Source: Candidatus Calditenuaceae archaeon
GTDB lineage: Archaea; Thermoproteota; Nitrososphaeria_A; Caldarchaeales; Calditenuaceae
Direction of reading: 5' to 3'
Length of the DNA stretch: 64,000 nucleotides
Assembly: GCA_025059595.1 (NCBI GenBank)
Contig: JANXDI010000017.1
Location: 1-64,000, forward strand
Below are positions 29,263 to 38,749 of this stretch, in pieces (positions within the stretch are counted from its first letter, which is position 1; each line of letters begins with the position of its first letter). Made by a program: the position numbers and the translations under genes. The notes beneath the pieces are model-generated. The model was not told the origin of the DNA. It saw only the letters and a program-made list of their open reading frames with translations, and ran no database searches.

Positions 29263-31011
29263 TTGGAGAGTTTGGCTAGGGCTCGGCTGAGGGAGGTGGG
29301 GGTCGAGGCTAGGCCGACGCATATTCGCGAGGTTATTCTGGAGAATTTTATGTCCCACGAGTATTCTCGGATTAGGTTTGATCCGGGGCTCAACGTTATT
29401 ACGGGCCCCAACGGCTCGGGAAAGTCCTCCATCCTTCTCGGCGTCTCGGTGGCTATGGGGCAGACCTATACGGAGAGGGGGCACCGGCTGAGCGACCTTA
29501 TAAGGAGGGGGAAGGAGGCTGCGAGGCTTACTGTTGTTCTGGACAACTCTCAGGTTGATGGTGAGAGGCCTGTCCCCTCGATTAAGTCTGACGAGATAAC
29601 GATTACACGCTACATTAAAAAAAGTGGTGAGTATTGGCACTACGTCAATAACAGGTTTACTCCCAAGGCTGAGCTGGAAGAGCTTCTCAGGAGGCTTGGA
29701 ATAAATCCGAACAACGCCCTCATAATCATGCACCAGAACATGATTGAGAACTTCGCGGCGCGGGACAACGTTGAGAAGCTCCGGGCGATGGAGGATGCGG
29801 TCGGGCTCGCGCATCTTAGGGAGAGGCTTCTCGAGGCGGAGGCTAGGCTGAACGGTCTCCGGGGAGAGGAGACGTCTGTCAAGCGCCTCCTCACCGAGGC
29901 GGGTGGGGCCGTCGAGTATTGGCGGGGTGAGCTTCAGAAGCTTCAGAGGCTGAGGGAGCTGGAGGAGAGGAGGAGAGGCCTAGAGCTTGAATATGCGTGG
30001 AGTCTCGTTTATCAGGTTGCTAAGAGTCTCGAGAGGCGGCGGCTGGCTCTCGAGAGGATGCTGAGGGAGAAGGAGAGGCTTGAGGGGGAGGCCGCATCCT
30101 TCGGGGCGGAAGCCCAGTCGTTGAGGGAGATTATCCGCGAGAGGCTTTACGGCGGTGGGAGTCCTGAGGAGGTTTTGGAAGGTGTGGAACGGCTTGTCCG
30201 GGCCGCTGTGGAGGAGGGTGTGAGAAGATATAGGCTCTCGAGCCTCGAGCGGGAGGTCTCGGAGGCCCAGTCCGAGATTGAATGTCTCTCGAGGGAGCTG
30301 GAGGAGAGAAGGTCTGCCGCCTCTGCGAAGGGTGGCGAAGTCTCGACCGAGAGGGAGCCCTCAGTGGTGCTGGATGATTTGAGGCTGACGGACCTTGAGG
30401 TTGCGTCGCTCGGGAAAGTGATTCCCGACGCCGAGACCATGTATTTTCTCGCGGACTCCCGGTTCAGGGAGGTTGAGCTGAAGGCCCGGCAGGTTGAGGA
30501 GAACGTGAAGAGGGCGATGGAGGAGGTTGAGAGAAGGAGGCAAGTCTGGAGGGAGAAGCTTAGAGAGATAATCGATGACATTAATCCGGTTTATCAGAGG
30601 CTATTGGAGGCGGTCGGGGGGAAGGGGCTCATCAGGATTCGCGGCCTCGAAGACCCCGTGACGGCGAGCCTCGAGCTTTACGCGGGCTTCCGGGGCATGG
30701 AGCCCATGATTGTTGACGCTCACACTCACAGCGGCGGCGAGAGAGTCGTGGCGACGATAGCATTCCTCCTCGCCCTCCAGAGCTACGTCAGGTCTCCGAT
30801 AAGAGCTGTGGACGAGTTCGACGTCCACCTCGACCCACTCAACAGAGAGATGGTAACGAAGATACTCGTCGAGATTGCGAGGTCCTACCCATCGACTCAA
30901 TTCCTCTTCATAACGCCAGGGAAGCTCCCAATCACGGACGGCTTCAACCTGATAATAGTCCAGAACGTGGCCCAGTCGTCATTCGTCACCTCCTCGGTGG
31001 AGGGGGTATGA
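29263..31011 (+). CDS. short SMC-family ATPase with SMC5/6-like signatures
   Basis: ILENFMSHEYSRIRFDPGLNVITGPNGSGKSSILLGVSVAMGQTYTERGHRLSDLIRRGK; C-terminal HSGGERVVATIAFLLALQSYVRSPIRAVDEFDVHLDPLNREMVTKILVEIARSYPSTQFLFITPGKLP; 582 aa. Confidence 0.9.
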   Translation: MESLARARLREVGVEARPTHIREVILENFMSHEYSRIRFDPGLNVITGPNGSGKSSILLGVSVAMGQTYTERGHRLSDLIRRGKEAARLTVVLDNSQVDGERPVPSIKSDEITITRYIKKSGEYWHYVNNRFTPKAELEELLRRLGINPNNALIIMHQNMIENFAARDNVEKLRAMEDAVGLAHLRERLLEAEARLNGLRGEETSVKRLLTEAGGAVEYWRGELQKLQRLRELEERRRGLELEYAWSLVYQVAKSLERRRLALERMLREKERLEGEAASFGAEAQSLREIIRERLYGGGSPEEVLEGVERLVRAAVEEGVRRYRLSSLEREVSEAQSEIECLSRELEERRSAASAKGGEVSTEREPSVVLDDLRLTDLEVASLGKVIPDAETMYFLADSRFREVELKARQVEENVKRAMEEVERRRQVWREKLREIIDDINPVYQRLLEAVGGKGLIRIRGLEDPVTASLELYAGFRGMEPMIVDAHTHSGGERVVATIAFLLALQSYVRSPIRAVDEFDVHLDPLNREMVTKILVEIARSYPSTQFLFITPGKLPITDGFNLIIVQNVAQSSFVTSSVEGV

Positions 31012-31733
31012 GTAGGGGCGTCAGAGTTACCCGCGAAGAGCTCCTGAGGATGATTGCGATTCTCAGCGAGATTGAGTCGAGCAGGCTGGACCCCTTCAGC
31101 GTCGACGTCTCCAACCTGCTATCGAGGCTTCGCGAGATAATTGAGAGGGAGAGGGATGTTGAGACGATTGTGCTTGACGCGGAGACGCTCTACAGGGTCT
31201 CGGTGGTCCTAGGCCTACAGCAGAGGTGGATTAGAGACAGGGCCTCCTCACTCTTCATAGACGCCGGCATGGTCTACACAAAGATAATCGCCTCAGACCC
31301 CAAGTCCCTCGTGACCGCCTTCCTACAGGCTTGGAGGCCGATCGTCAGGCTGGAGCAGATATCGGTTGACCTGCTTCTGAAGGGTTACCAGCACTTCATT
31401 TCGCGGCCGACGCGGGGGCTGGTTAAAGGGGAGGCTGGACCGTTGGCGCTGTCTAGGCCGGGTGCTTATGAGGCTATTGAGAGCCAGATAAGCAGCGAGC
31501 TAGGAGCTCTTCTGGCTGAGCTCTCATCCATGGGCGGCTGGGTGAAGTATTGGGACTTCATAAAAGCGGGCGGCGACAGGAGGGCCCGAGCCTACCTACT
31601 CAGCTACCTCATCTCGCGCGGTGAGGTTGACGTCAGAATTAACACTCTTAGCGGCGAGATTTGGATTAGGGCTGCTGAAAGAGTTTTGGACGAGCCTAGA
31701 ACCGTCTCGCTAGCCTTGACGGTCGGTGACTAG
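31008..31733 (+). CDS. kleisin-like (ScpA/Nse4-like) protein
   Basis: ATGA overlap with SMC gene; SRLDPFSVDVSNLLSRLREIIERERDVETIVLDAETLYRVSVVLGLQQRW; C-terminal winged-helix-like GEVDVRINTLSGEIWI. Confidence 0.65.
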   Translation: MSRGVRVTREELLRMIAILSEIESSRLDPFSVDVSNLLSRLREIIERERDVETIVLDAETLYRVSVVLGLQQRWIRDRASSLFIDAGMVYTKIIASDPKSLVTAFLQAWRPIVRLEQISVDLLLKGYQHFISRPTRGLVKGEAGPLALSRPGAYEAIESQISSELGALLAELSSMGGWVKYWDFIKAGGDRRARAYLLSYLISRGEVDVRINTLSGEIWIRAAERVLDEPRTVSLALTVGD

Positions 31734-31736
31734 GGC

Positions 31737-32381
31737 GTGAGCGGCGAGGAGCTGGGAAAGCTGGAGAAGAAGATGGCCCAAGCTGTCGCCCTGATTCTTG
31801 CTTCGGGGCACAGGCTGCCGGGCGTGAGGGGCTGGGAGCTGAGGAGGAGGCTCGGAAAGAACTTCCCCAAGATTTTGAACTCGCTTGACTCGAGGCTCAA
31901 ACAGATTGGGCTGAGGGTCAAGACCGTCCCGGACCCAGAGGCCGGCCCGAAGGACTTGGACCGGGCCCGCTTCTACATCGTCCTCCAAGACCCGCTGATG
32001 CTCTCAGACATTCAGACACTAGGCTACAGCCTCGACGAACTCGCGATACTCTCCGCCACACTCGCATACCTCCTAGCCAAGAACAGCAGCGCGCCAGAGA
32101 AAGAACTCGTCGAGATGCTCGAGACAAAGTATCCGAGGTGGAGAGTGGAGGCAGCCATCGAGAGGCTTACGAGGCGCGGATACCTCAACAGGGCCGAGGA
32201 CGGCGTCATCTCCATCGGCTGGAGAACACTCGTCGAGGTCGACAAACAGGAGCTTTTAAAGGCCTTCGCATCCCTAAGTCCGGCGGAGACGCTGGAGGGC
32301 GACGTCGGCGTTTCTGAGGGTGGAGGAGGGGGGGCCGTCGACGCAAAGGAACAAGGCGACTCATCGCAGGGGCCTACCTAA
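31737..32381 (+). CDS. KITE-like (Nse1/Nse3-MAGE/ScpB-like) tandem winged-helix protein
   Basis: MAQAVALILASGHRLPGVRGWELRRRLGKNFPKILNSLDSRLKQIGLRVKTVPD...ARFYIVLQD...GYSLDELAILSATLAYLLAKNSSAPEKELVEMLE; third gene of the SMC operon. Confidence 0.55.
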   Translation: MSGEELGKLEKKMAQAVALILASGHRLPGVRGWELRRRLGKNFPKILNSLDSRLKQIGLRVKTVPDPEAGPKDLDRARFYIVLQDPLMLSDIQTLGYSLDELAILSATLAYLLAKNSSAPEKELVEMLETKYPRWRVEAAIERLTRRGYLNRAEDGVISIGWRTLVEVDKQELLKAFASLSPAETLEGDVGVSEGGGGGAVDAKEQGDSSQGPT

Positions 32382-35319
32382 ACTCCTTCAACAGAGCCTC
32401 TTTCTCGATTTCTATCAGCTTCTCGATAAGGCGTGGTGAGATTCCCTGTTCTTGGCTGAGGAGGTTCTCAGCCTCCTTGATGCTGACTCCGCGGGCTGAG
32501 AGGACGAAGGCCGCTGCCTTGCCATACCTCTCAACTAGGGGCGCCGTCTTCTCGACCTCCCTCCAAAGCCTCCGCGACTCCGCAGTCTTGCCGCGCATTA
32601 TTCTCTCCACGTCTTCGCGCCCTGCAACCCTCACGAATCCTATCTTTGTCGAGCCGCATTCCGGGCATGCTGGCCTGTTCTCCATCTCACCGACCTCTAC
32701 GGTCTCAATGTATTTCCGGCAATCTGCGCATGCGAGGACTACTAGCTCGCTGTTGATTCTTCCGCGAACCGCGTTTATCAGGAGCCTGTGCATTCTCTCG
32801 GGAGTGTAGGTCTCGTATTCGTATTGGTATCTGTTGATTGTTAGGGCTGCGAGGGGGCTTGGTCTCTCCAAGGTGCAGGTGGCTATGCCTATCTCTCCGT
32901 CCCTGATTTTTCCGATAATCGTCTTTACGCCCTCCCAGTCGTAGTCTGTGAAGACCGTGAACCTCAGGGCCTCCAAGTAGGCCGGCGTCCCCTTCAGGGA
33001 CTCGACAAGCATCTGGGCGCTCACGTCAAGGAGGCTCACCTCCTTACTGACTACACCCATCTTCCTCGCAACATGGACAAGCCTCCTCCTGAACACCCCG
33101 GAGGAGGCGACGGCCCTGTTGAGAAGCTCCTCGTCCACTATGTTGGGGAGGGCCCTCACGACATCCAAGGCTGTGAGGTTCTTGGACTTTAACACAACCC
33201 TGTAAGGGTCCGACTGAGCTGCGACTGGTGCGCCTACCCGCTCGGCCAGATAGACCGAGAGGAGCCGCGCGATTGTCCTGTTGATTCTCAGCCCACCCGT
33301 TACATGGAGGATGACATATTCTCCCGCCTCCTCCGCGACCACCTGCTTGTCGGTTGGGACCGGTATGTCCATGGCTAAGTGTTGCTCAACCTCCCTCAGC
33401 GAGCGCTCCATGAAGCCCGACGAGACGCCGTAAGCCGATGCAAGCCCCTCAACAATCTTAACCGGCTCAACGCCGCTCCGCCTATCCTCAAAGTATCTTC
33501 TCCTGATTGAGCCAACCTCCATGGCGACCTCAAGGGGGACAGGAATCTCATCACCAACCCACGAAGGGACAGCGCCCTCACCCTCCCTAAGCCTAGAGAC
33601 GTAGATTCTCGTCCCAGAGAGGTTCAGTATAATCCAAGCCCTCCCGCCGAGGATGAAGCGCGTCCCAACCTCTCCGTATTCGGCGACAAAGGCCTCGTCC
33701 AGGATGCCGACAGGCTCGCCGGACTCGTCCACGACCAGATACTGCTTCTCCTCAGGAATCATGGAGAGGTTCTCGAAGTAGTATTCTATGAGCCGTCTGG
33801 CTTTCATGGGCTTGGTTACGGTTCCGTCGAATATTCTCGCGACTCCGAGAGTCTCCATGTATCTCAGGAGCATGTCCAAGTCTTTGTCCTCGAGGGTTGA
33901 GAAGTTATAGCTGCTCCGGAGTAGTGATGCTATCTCGTCTCTGGAGAGGCGGCCGTATTCAAGGAGGAGGCCGGCTATCTGGTGCATAGCTACGTCGAGG
34001 CTGTTCTTCACCACCCTCACGGGCTCGAGCTCCCCATTCATAGCCTTCCTCGCTATGACGATGGCCTCGAGGGCGTCGTCCGAGTCCATCACCAGCACAA
34101 CCCCCTTCGCCGTCCCGCCGATTCGGTGGCCGCTCCGCCCAATCCTCTGAATCAGCCTCGTAACCTCGCGGGGCGAGTTATATTGAATGCAGAGGTCAAT
34201 TCTACCCACGTCGATTCCCATCTCGAGGCTTGAGGTGCAGATGAGGCCCTGAACCTCGCCGTGCTTGAGGTCCTGCTCCGCCCTCACCCTGTGGTCGCGG
34301 GAGAGTGAGCCGTGGTGGATGGAGACTGGTAGAGTCTCGTCCCAAGCCTTGAACCTGTTTGCGAGGGCCTCTGCGAGCGGCCTAGTGTTGGTGAATATTA
34401 GCGTGGAGGCGTGGCTCGATACAAGCTCCATAATGGTCCTCATACGCGCTGCTACGTCAGGCGCGACGCCTATCGCCTCACCCATCTCCGCATCGACCAT
34501 CCCCGGCTCTGGGAAGACAACATCAACCTCAAGACCCCTCGGCATCTTCGTCTCAACAACCACAAACCTCCCCCCACGCCCAACCAAGAACCGTGCAACT
34601 TCTTCAGGCCAACCCACAGTCGCAGAGAGACCGATAAGCTGAAACGGCCTCCCCGTAATCTTTCTCAGCCTCTGGAGAGCCACAGCGAGCTGGGCACCCC
34701 TCTTATCCGTCGCGAGCTCATGAACCTCATCGATGACAACCCATCTGAGGTTGGAGAGGCTCTTCCTGATGACGCGGCCGATGAGGAGGGACTGTAGTGC
34801 CTCGGGCGTGGCTATCATGACGTGAGGTGGGCTGAGGGCCTGAATCCTCCTCTCGCGCTGGGATGTGTCGCCGTGCCTGACTGAGGCGGAGATGTCGAGG
34901 CGTCGGGACCACCACTCGAGCCTCTCGAGCAGGTCCCTGTTCAGGGCCCTGAGCGGCGTGATGTAGAGAGTTGAGACTGGCCTCACGGAAGGGTCCGTGA
35001 GAATGGTGCTGAAGATGGGGAGGAGAGCCGCCTCGGTCTTCCCAGTCCCCGTAGGCGAGACGATGAGAACATTATCGCCTCTGAGAATGTGGGGAATCGC
35101 CTTCCTCTGAGTCTCAACCAACCCCCCAAACCGCTCCTTCACCGCCTCCAAGACAGGCCGGCAGAGAAGCCCCTCCACACCCTCAGACAACGGCCCAGCC
35201 ACCACCCCACCAACAACACCCAGACTCATAACCCATACTCTATCCCTACAGAAGAATAATCCATCGTGGCGCTCATAATATGTTAAGCGGGTGGGCATTT
35301 CCCGCGGAGGCGGCTCCAT
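32374..35319 (-). CDS. Lhr-type DEAD/DEAH-box helicase with C-terminal Cys cluster
   Basis: LIVSPTGTGKTEAALLPIF, WVVIDEVHEL, LIGLSATVGWPEEVARFL, LIQRIGRSGHRIGG; CADCRKYIETVEVGEMENRPACPECGST. Start probably downstream of the first ATG. Confidence 0.94.
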   Translation of the reverse strand: MEPPPREMPTRLTYYERHDGLFFCRDRVWVMSLGVVGGVVAGPLSEGVEGLLCRPVLEAVKERFGGLVETQRKAIPHILRGDNVLIVSPTGTGKTEAALLPIFSTILTDPSVRPVSTLYITPLRALNRDLLERLEWWSRRLDISASVRHGDTSQRERRIQALSPPHVMIATPEALQSLLIGRVIRKSLSNLRWVVIDEVHELATDKRGAQLAVALQRLRKITGRPFQLIGLSATVGWPEEVARFLVGRGGRFVVVETKMPRGLEVDVVFPEPGMVDAEMGEAIGVAPDVAARMRTIMELVSSHASTLIFTNTRPLAEALANRFKAWDETLPVSIHHGSLSRDHRVRAEQDLKHGEVQGLICTSSLEMGIDVGRIDLCIQYNSPREVTRLIQRIGRSGHRIGGTAKGVVLVMDSDDALEAIVIARKAMNGELEPVRVVKNSLDVAMHQIAGLLLEYGRLSRDEIASLLRSSYNFSTLEDKDLDMLLRYMETLGVARIFDGTVTKPMKARRLIEYYFENLSMIPEEKQYLVVDESGEPVGILDEAFVAEYGEVGTRFILGGRAWIILNLSGTRIYVSRLREGEGAVPSWVGDEIPVPLEVAMEVGSIRRRYFEDRRSGVEPVKIVEGLASAYGVSSGFMERSLREVEQHLAMDIPVPTDKQVVAEEAGEYVILHVTGGLRINRTIARLLSVYLAERVGAPVAAQSDPYRVVLKSKNLTALDVVRALPNIVDEELLNRAVASSGVFRRRLVHVARKMGVVSKEVSLLDVSAQMLVESLKGTPAYLEALRFTVFTDYDWEGVKTIIGKIRDGEIGIATCTLERPSPLAALTINRYQYEYETYTPERMHRLLINAVRGRINSELVVLACADCRKYIETVEVGEMENRPACPECGSTKIGFVRVAGREDVERIMRGKTAESRRLWREVEKTAPLVERYGKAAAFVLSARGVSIKEAENLLSQEQGISPRLIEKLIEIEKEALLKEFR

Positions 35320-35479
35320 GTTTTAAATAGGCTCCAGTGGTCCGGAGGAGACTCGTGTCCTCGGAGCATGTTTTCCAGCTCTCGGAGATAGATTCCTGTT
35401 TCCGGCGACGGAGTTGGCGTAGCTCGAGGGAAGGGCCCAGCACATAGATAATTACTCCGGCGATTATCTTGCTACTGGT

Positions 35480-36820
35480 TTGAGCCGCTGTGTTGTTGGG
35501 CCGGAGTTTCTCGAGCTTCTCGAGCATGAGTTTGTCCAGCTGGACGAGGAAGGCAGGGAGCTGGAAGGTCTCTTGAGAAGCGAGGTCTTCAAGAGGATTG
35601 CGGAAGGGGGCTTCAGGGCGGCCGAGGAGGTCTTCAGCGAGCTCAGACTTCTGCCCATGAGAAGAGGGTATCCATACAGGGAGCCCACAGAGCTTGGAGA
35701 GATAAAGTCGTGCTCCCGCGGCTGGAGGAGGGCTGAGCCCCAGCACCCTGAGACGGTCAGGGACAAAGTTCTGGGCGGCTTCTATGGAAGGTGTGCGGGG
35801 AACATGCTCGGCAAGCCGGTCGAGGGGCTCGGTATCCGCGGCGGGTGGAGGGCTATCTCGGAGAGACTTTCGAGACTTTGCATCGGGAAGTTTGAGGAGT
35901 ATTTACCGGCCGCTTTCTTCACGGAGGAGGAGCTCCAGCACGTCCACATCCTCAGGGCGACCGCGGGCAACATAGATAGGGCCCTGCGGGACGACGACAT
36001 CGACTACACACTCATCAACCTCAGAATGGTCGAGAAGAGGGGCGGAGACTTCACAAGCATAGACGTCGGCCGTGAATGGCTTGAGAGCCTCCCATACGCA
36101 GGCGTCTACACCGCGGAGAGAGCCGCATACAGGAATTTGGTGAACTGCCTGACCCCACCTGAGACCGCACTCCACATGAACCCCTACAGAGAGTGGATAG
36201 GCGCGCAAATTAGAGCCGACCTCTGGGGATACATCTGCCCCGGAGACCCCTCAAGGGCCGCCGAGCTGGCTCACAGGGACGCTACCCTGAGCCACGTCAA
36301 GAACGGAGTCTACGGCGAGATGATGGTGGCCGCGATGATTGCGTGGGCCTTCGTTGAGGAGGATGTGGAGAGGATTGTCGAGGCTGGCCTCTCAGTCATA
36401 CCCGCGGAAAGCAGGCTGAGAGAGGCTGTGGAGTCCGTGTTGGATGCTTGGAGGAGGGGAGTCGGCTGGGAGGAAGCTGTGAATCTGATGGAGTCTAGGC
36501 TAAACAGGTACCACCCAGTCCACACGATACCTAATGCGGCAATCGTCGCAGCTTCACTTCTCTGGGGCGAGGGAGACTACACTAGGTCGATAACAAGGGC
36601 CGTGTCCTGCGGCCTCGACACAGACTGCAACGGAGCAACCGTGGGCTCAATCGTCGGAGTCATGAAGGGATACGCGGGGCTGGGGGACCAAGTCAGGAAA
36701 AAATGGTTTGAACCACTAAACAACAGGCTCGAAAGCTACATCCCAAGCCTCAGCGGCTTAAAGATAACAGAGGCCGCCGAGCGGATATACGCCGCAGCCT
36801 CACGCCTAGGCATGCCTTAG
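35480..36820 (+). CDS. ADP-ribosylglycohydrolase family protein
   Basis: VRDKVLGGFYGRCAGNMLGKPVEGLG, VSCGLDTDCNGATVGSIVGVMKG. Confidence 0.93.
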   Translation: MSRCVVGPEFLELLEHEFVQLDEEGRELEGLLRSEVFKRIAEGGFRAAEEVFSELRLLPMRRGYPYREPTELGEIKSCSRGWRRAEPQHPETVRDKVLGGFYGRCAGNMLGKPVEGLGIRGGWRAISERLSRLCIGKFEEYLPAAFFTEEELQHVHILRATAGNIDRALRDDDIDYTLINLRMVEKRGGDFTSIDVGREWLESLPYAGVYTAERAAYRNLVNCLTPPETALHMNPYREWIGAQIRADLWGYICPGDPSRAAELAHRDATLSHVKNGVYGEMMVAAMIAWAFVEEDVERIVEAGLSVIPAESRLREAVESVLDAWRRGVGWEEAVNLMESRLNRYHPVHTIPNAAIVAASLLWGEGDYTRSITRAVSCGLDTDCNGATVGSIVGVMKGYAGLGDQVRKKWFEPLNNRLESYIPSLSGLKITEAAERIYAAASRLGMP

Positions 36821-36859
36821 CGGGGAGCACTTATATCAGGGCCACAGACACCAAGCTAC

Positions 36860-37678
36860 GTGGCCGCCACCCGAGATAGAGTCCTCCTCTTCTCAATCCT
36901 CTCCCTTATACTGGCGGCGCTGGTCGACGTTGCGTTTTATCTGCTGGGCGGACTGGCCAATCCCTTCGCCGGGCTGGCATGGGGCGCCCTCAGAATGTAT
37001 ACGCCAACCGTCTCTGCCCTACTGGTCGGCGACTCTGAGACACTGAAGCGTGCTCTCCGTTTCAGCATGAAGGCCTTCGTCTACTTCCTTACATCCCCGC
37101 TAATAGCATTCGCCGCACTCTTACTCTACTTCGCCATCACGGCGCCGATGGGCTTCATCTCGCTCGAAACGCTACGAACCGCGATGCCAGTAGACCTCCC
37201 ACCCGAGACGCTATTGGCCCTTATGCTAATCAACTCCTACATAGCCGCCATCTCGATAAACACACTCTTCGCGCTGGGCGAGGAAATCGGCTGGAGAGGC
37301 TTTCTCCAAGTCGAGCTCGAGGCTCGCGGCCACAGCACGGCAAAGGCCGCACTACTTGTAGGGCTTGTCTGGGGTGTCTGGCACGCAACAGCAATCCTCC
37401 TACTCGGCCACAACTACCCTGAGAACAGATTGCTGGGAGTAGCCCTATTCACCGCCTTCACAGTGGCCCTCTCCCTCCCCCACGCAGCAGTCACCCGCCT
37501 CTCATCCAGCGTCCTACCAGCCGCATCCCTCCACGGGGCGATAAACGCGATATGGGCCCTAACGATACTAACGTCTACCCTACCGCGCGAGCTGGGAGGC
37601 CTAGGCCCACTCGGGATAGCCTCATGGGCAATAGTATCTATCGCAAACTATTTGGCGCTTCTCCGTCTCAAGCGCTAG
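36860..37678 (+). CDS. CPBP-family intramembrane metalloprotease
   Basis: GEEIGWRGFLQVELEARGHSTAKAALLVGLVWGVWHATAILL; hydrophobic. Confidence 0.9.
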   Translation: MAATRDRVLLFSILSLILAALVDVAFYLLGGLANPFAGLAWGALRMYTPTVSALLVGDSETLKRALRFSMKAFVYFLTSPLIAFAALLLYFAITAPMGFISLETLRTAMPVDLPPETLLALMLINSYIAAISINTLFALGEEIGWRGFLQVELEARGHSTAKAALLVGLVWGVWHATAILLLGHNYPENRLLGVALFTAFTVALSLPHAAVTRLSSSVLPAASLHGAINAIWALTILTSTLPRELGGLGPLGIASWAIVSIANYLALLRLKR

Positions 37679-37691
37679 GCGCGCCGACGCA

Positions 37692-37952
37692 CTACTTTCT
37701 AGGCTGCTCCTGCTTCAGCCCACAATACATGCACTCCTCGGTCTCAACAGGAATCTCCCTCATACAATACCAGCAGAACTTCATCCCCGGATTCTCGGGC
37801 ACCACCTCCTCCCTCTTCTCCGTAAAGAAGCCCGCAACAACCATCAAGACACCGGCAGCGGCTAAAATCCAGAATGCCTGAAGACCAACCGCGAAGAGCA
37901 CAGTACCCGTGAGCGCCACAACCAGCCCAGAAAAAATCAGGGGCGGATTCAA
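37692..37952 (-). CDS. small membrane protein with C-terminal zinc ribbon
   Basis: Two hydrophobic segments, then CWYCMREIPVETEECMYCGLKQ. Confidence 0.7.
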   Translation of the reverse strand: MNPPLIFSGLVVALTGTVLFAVGLQAFWILAAAGVLMVVAGFFTEKREEVVPENPGMKFCWYCMREIPVETEECMYCGLKQEQPRK

Positions 37953-38006
37953 CAGCTAACAGGGAAAAAAGGCGGCTCTAAAATATTCCACAAAAACGCA
38001 AAACTC

Positions 38007-38627
38007 TCACTTACCCCCGCTTGACAGCCTATCCGAGACGGACTCCAGAACATCCCTTATCCGTCTAAGCTCATCCAGCACCTCATCCCGAACCGCAAAC
38101 CCAGGCTGACCGAAGAGAGGCCGAGGCCTAACCCTACTTAGAATCTTGTCCTTAATCTCCTCCGGACTGCTCACGTGAATGATAGCGGCCTCCGCCCTCC
38201 TAGTTCCCGGCCCAGCCGACCCACCAGCCGCCCCCGTATAACCCGCGGTGTGAACATCCACAGTCGCGATTCCAAGCCTCCTCGAAATCGGCCCCTGAAC
38301 AACATCGATTGACATCACACGCGAATATGGAACCACATGCTTCATCTTCCACCAAACACCCCGCCTAACCACAACCTCATCATCACTCAACTCGTAAACG
38401 ATAGACTCATAGTATCTAGGAACCCAGTAAACGGTAAATGCCGCAATAGCTGCGGCGGAGCCAAAAAAGATTAACGAGACAACAAGCACAGCCTCCATGG
38501 CCCGCACCTCTACGTAGACAACATAAGTTGCGACGGCCCCCATCACGACTATCGGCAGAATTGTGAGCCCAAGATAGATGAAGTAGAGGGAGACCATCTT
38601 CTTACTGGGCTTAAACGTCTCAACCAA
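38007..38627 (-). CDS. bacterial-PH-domain (YdbS-like) membrane protein
   Basis: YELSDDEVVVRRGVWWKMKHVVPYSRVMSIDVVQGPISRRLGIATVDVHTAG. Confidence 0.88.
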   Translation of the reverse strand: MVETFKPSKKMVSLYFIYLGLTILPIVVMGAVATYVVYVEVRAMEAVLVVSLIFFGSAAAIAAFTVYWVPRYYESIVYELSDDEVVVRRGVWWKMKHVVPYSRVMSIDVVQGPISRRLGIATVDVHTAGYTGAAGGSAGPGTRRAEAAIIHVSSPEEIKDKILSRVRPRPLFGQPGFAVRDEVLDELRRIRDVLESVSDRLSSGGK

Positions 38628-38749
38628 ATCTCATAAACACCGACAAATCATCAAGAACCATCCCTTTAAGCTTTACGGCCAGAGCGCCTGCATCGAGCTT
38701 ACTCATCAAGGGCGGATGAGGGATATGCCCGCCCACAGGGAGAAATTGC

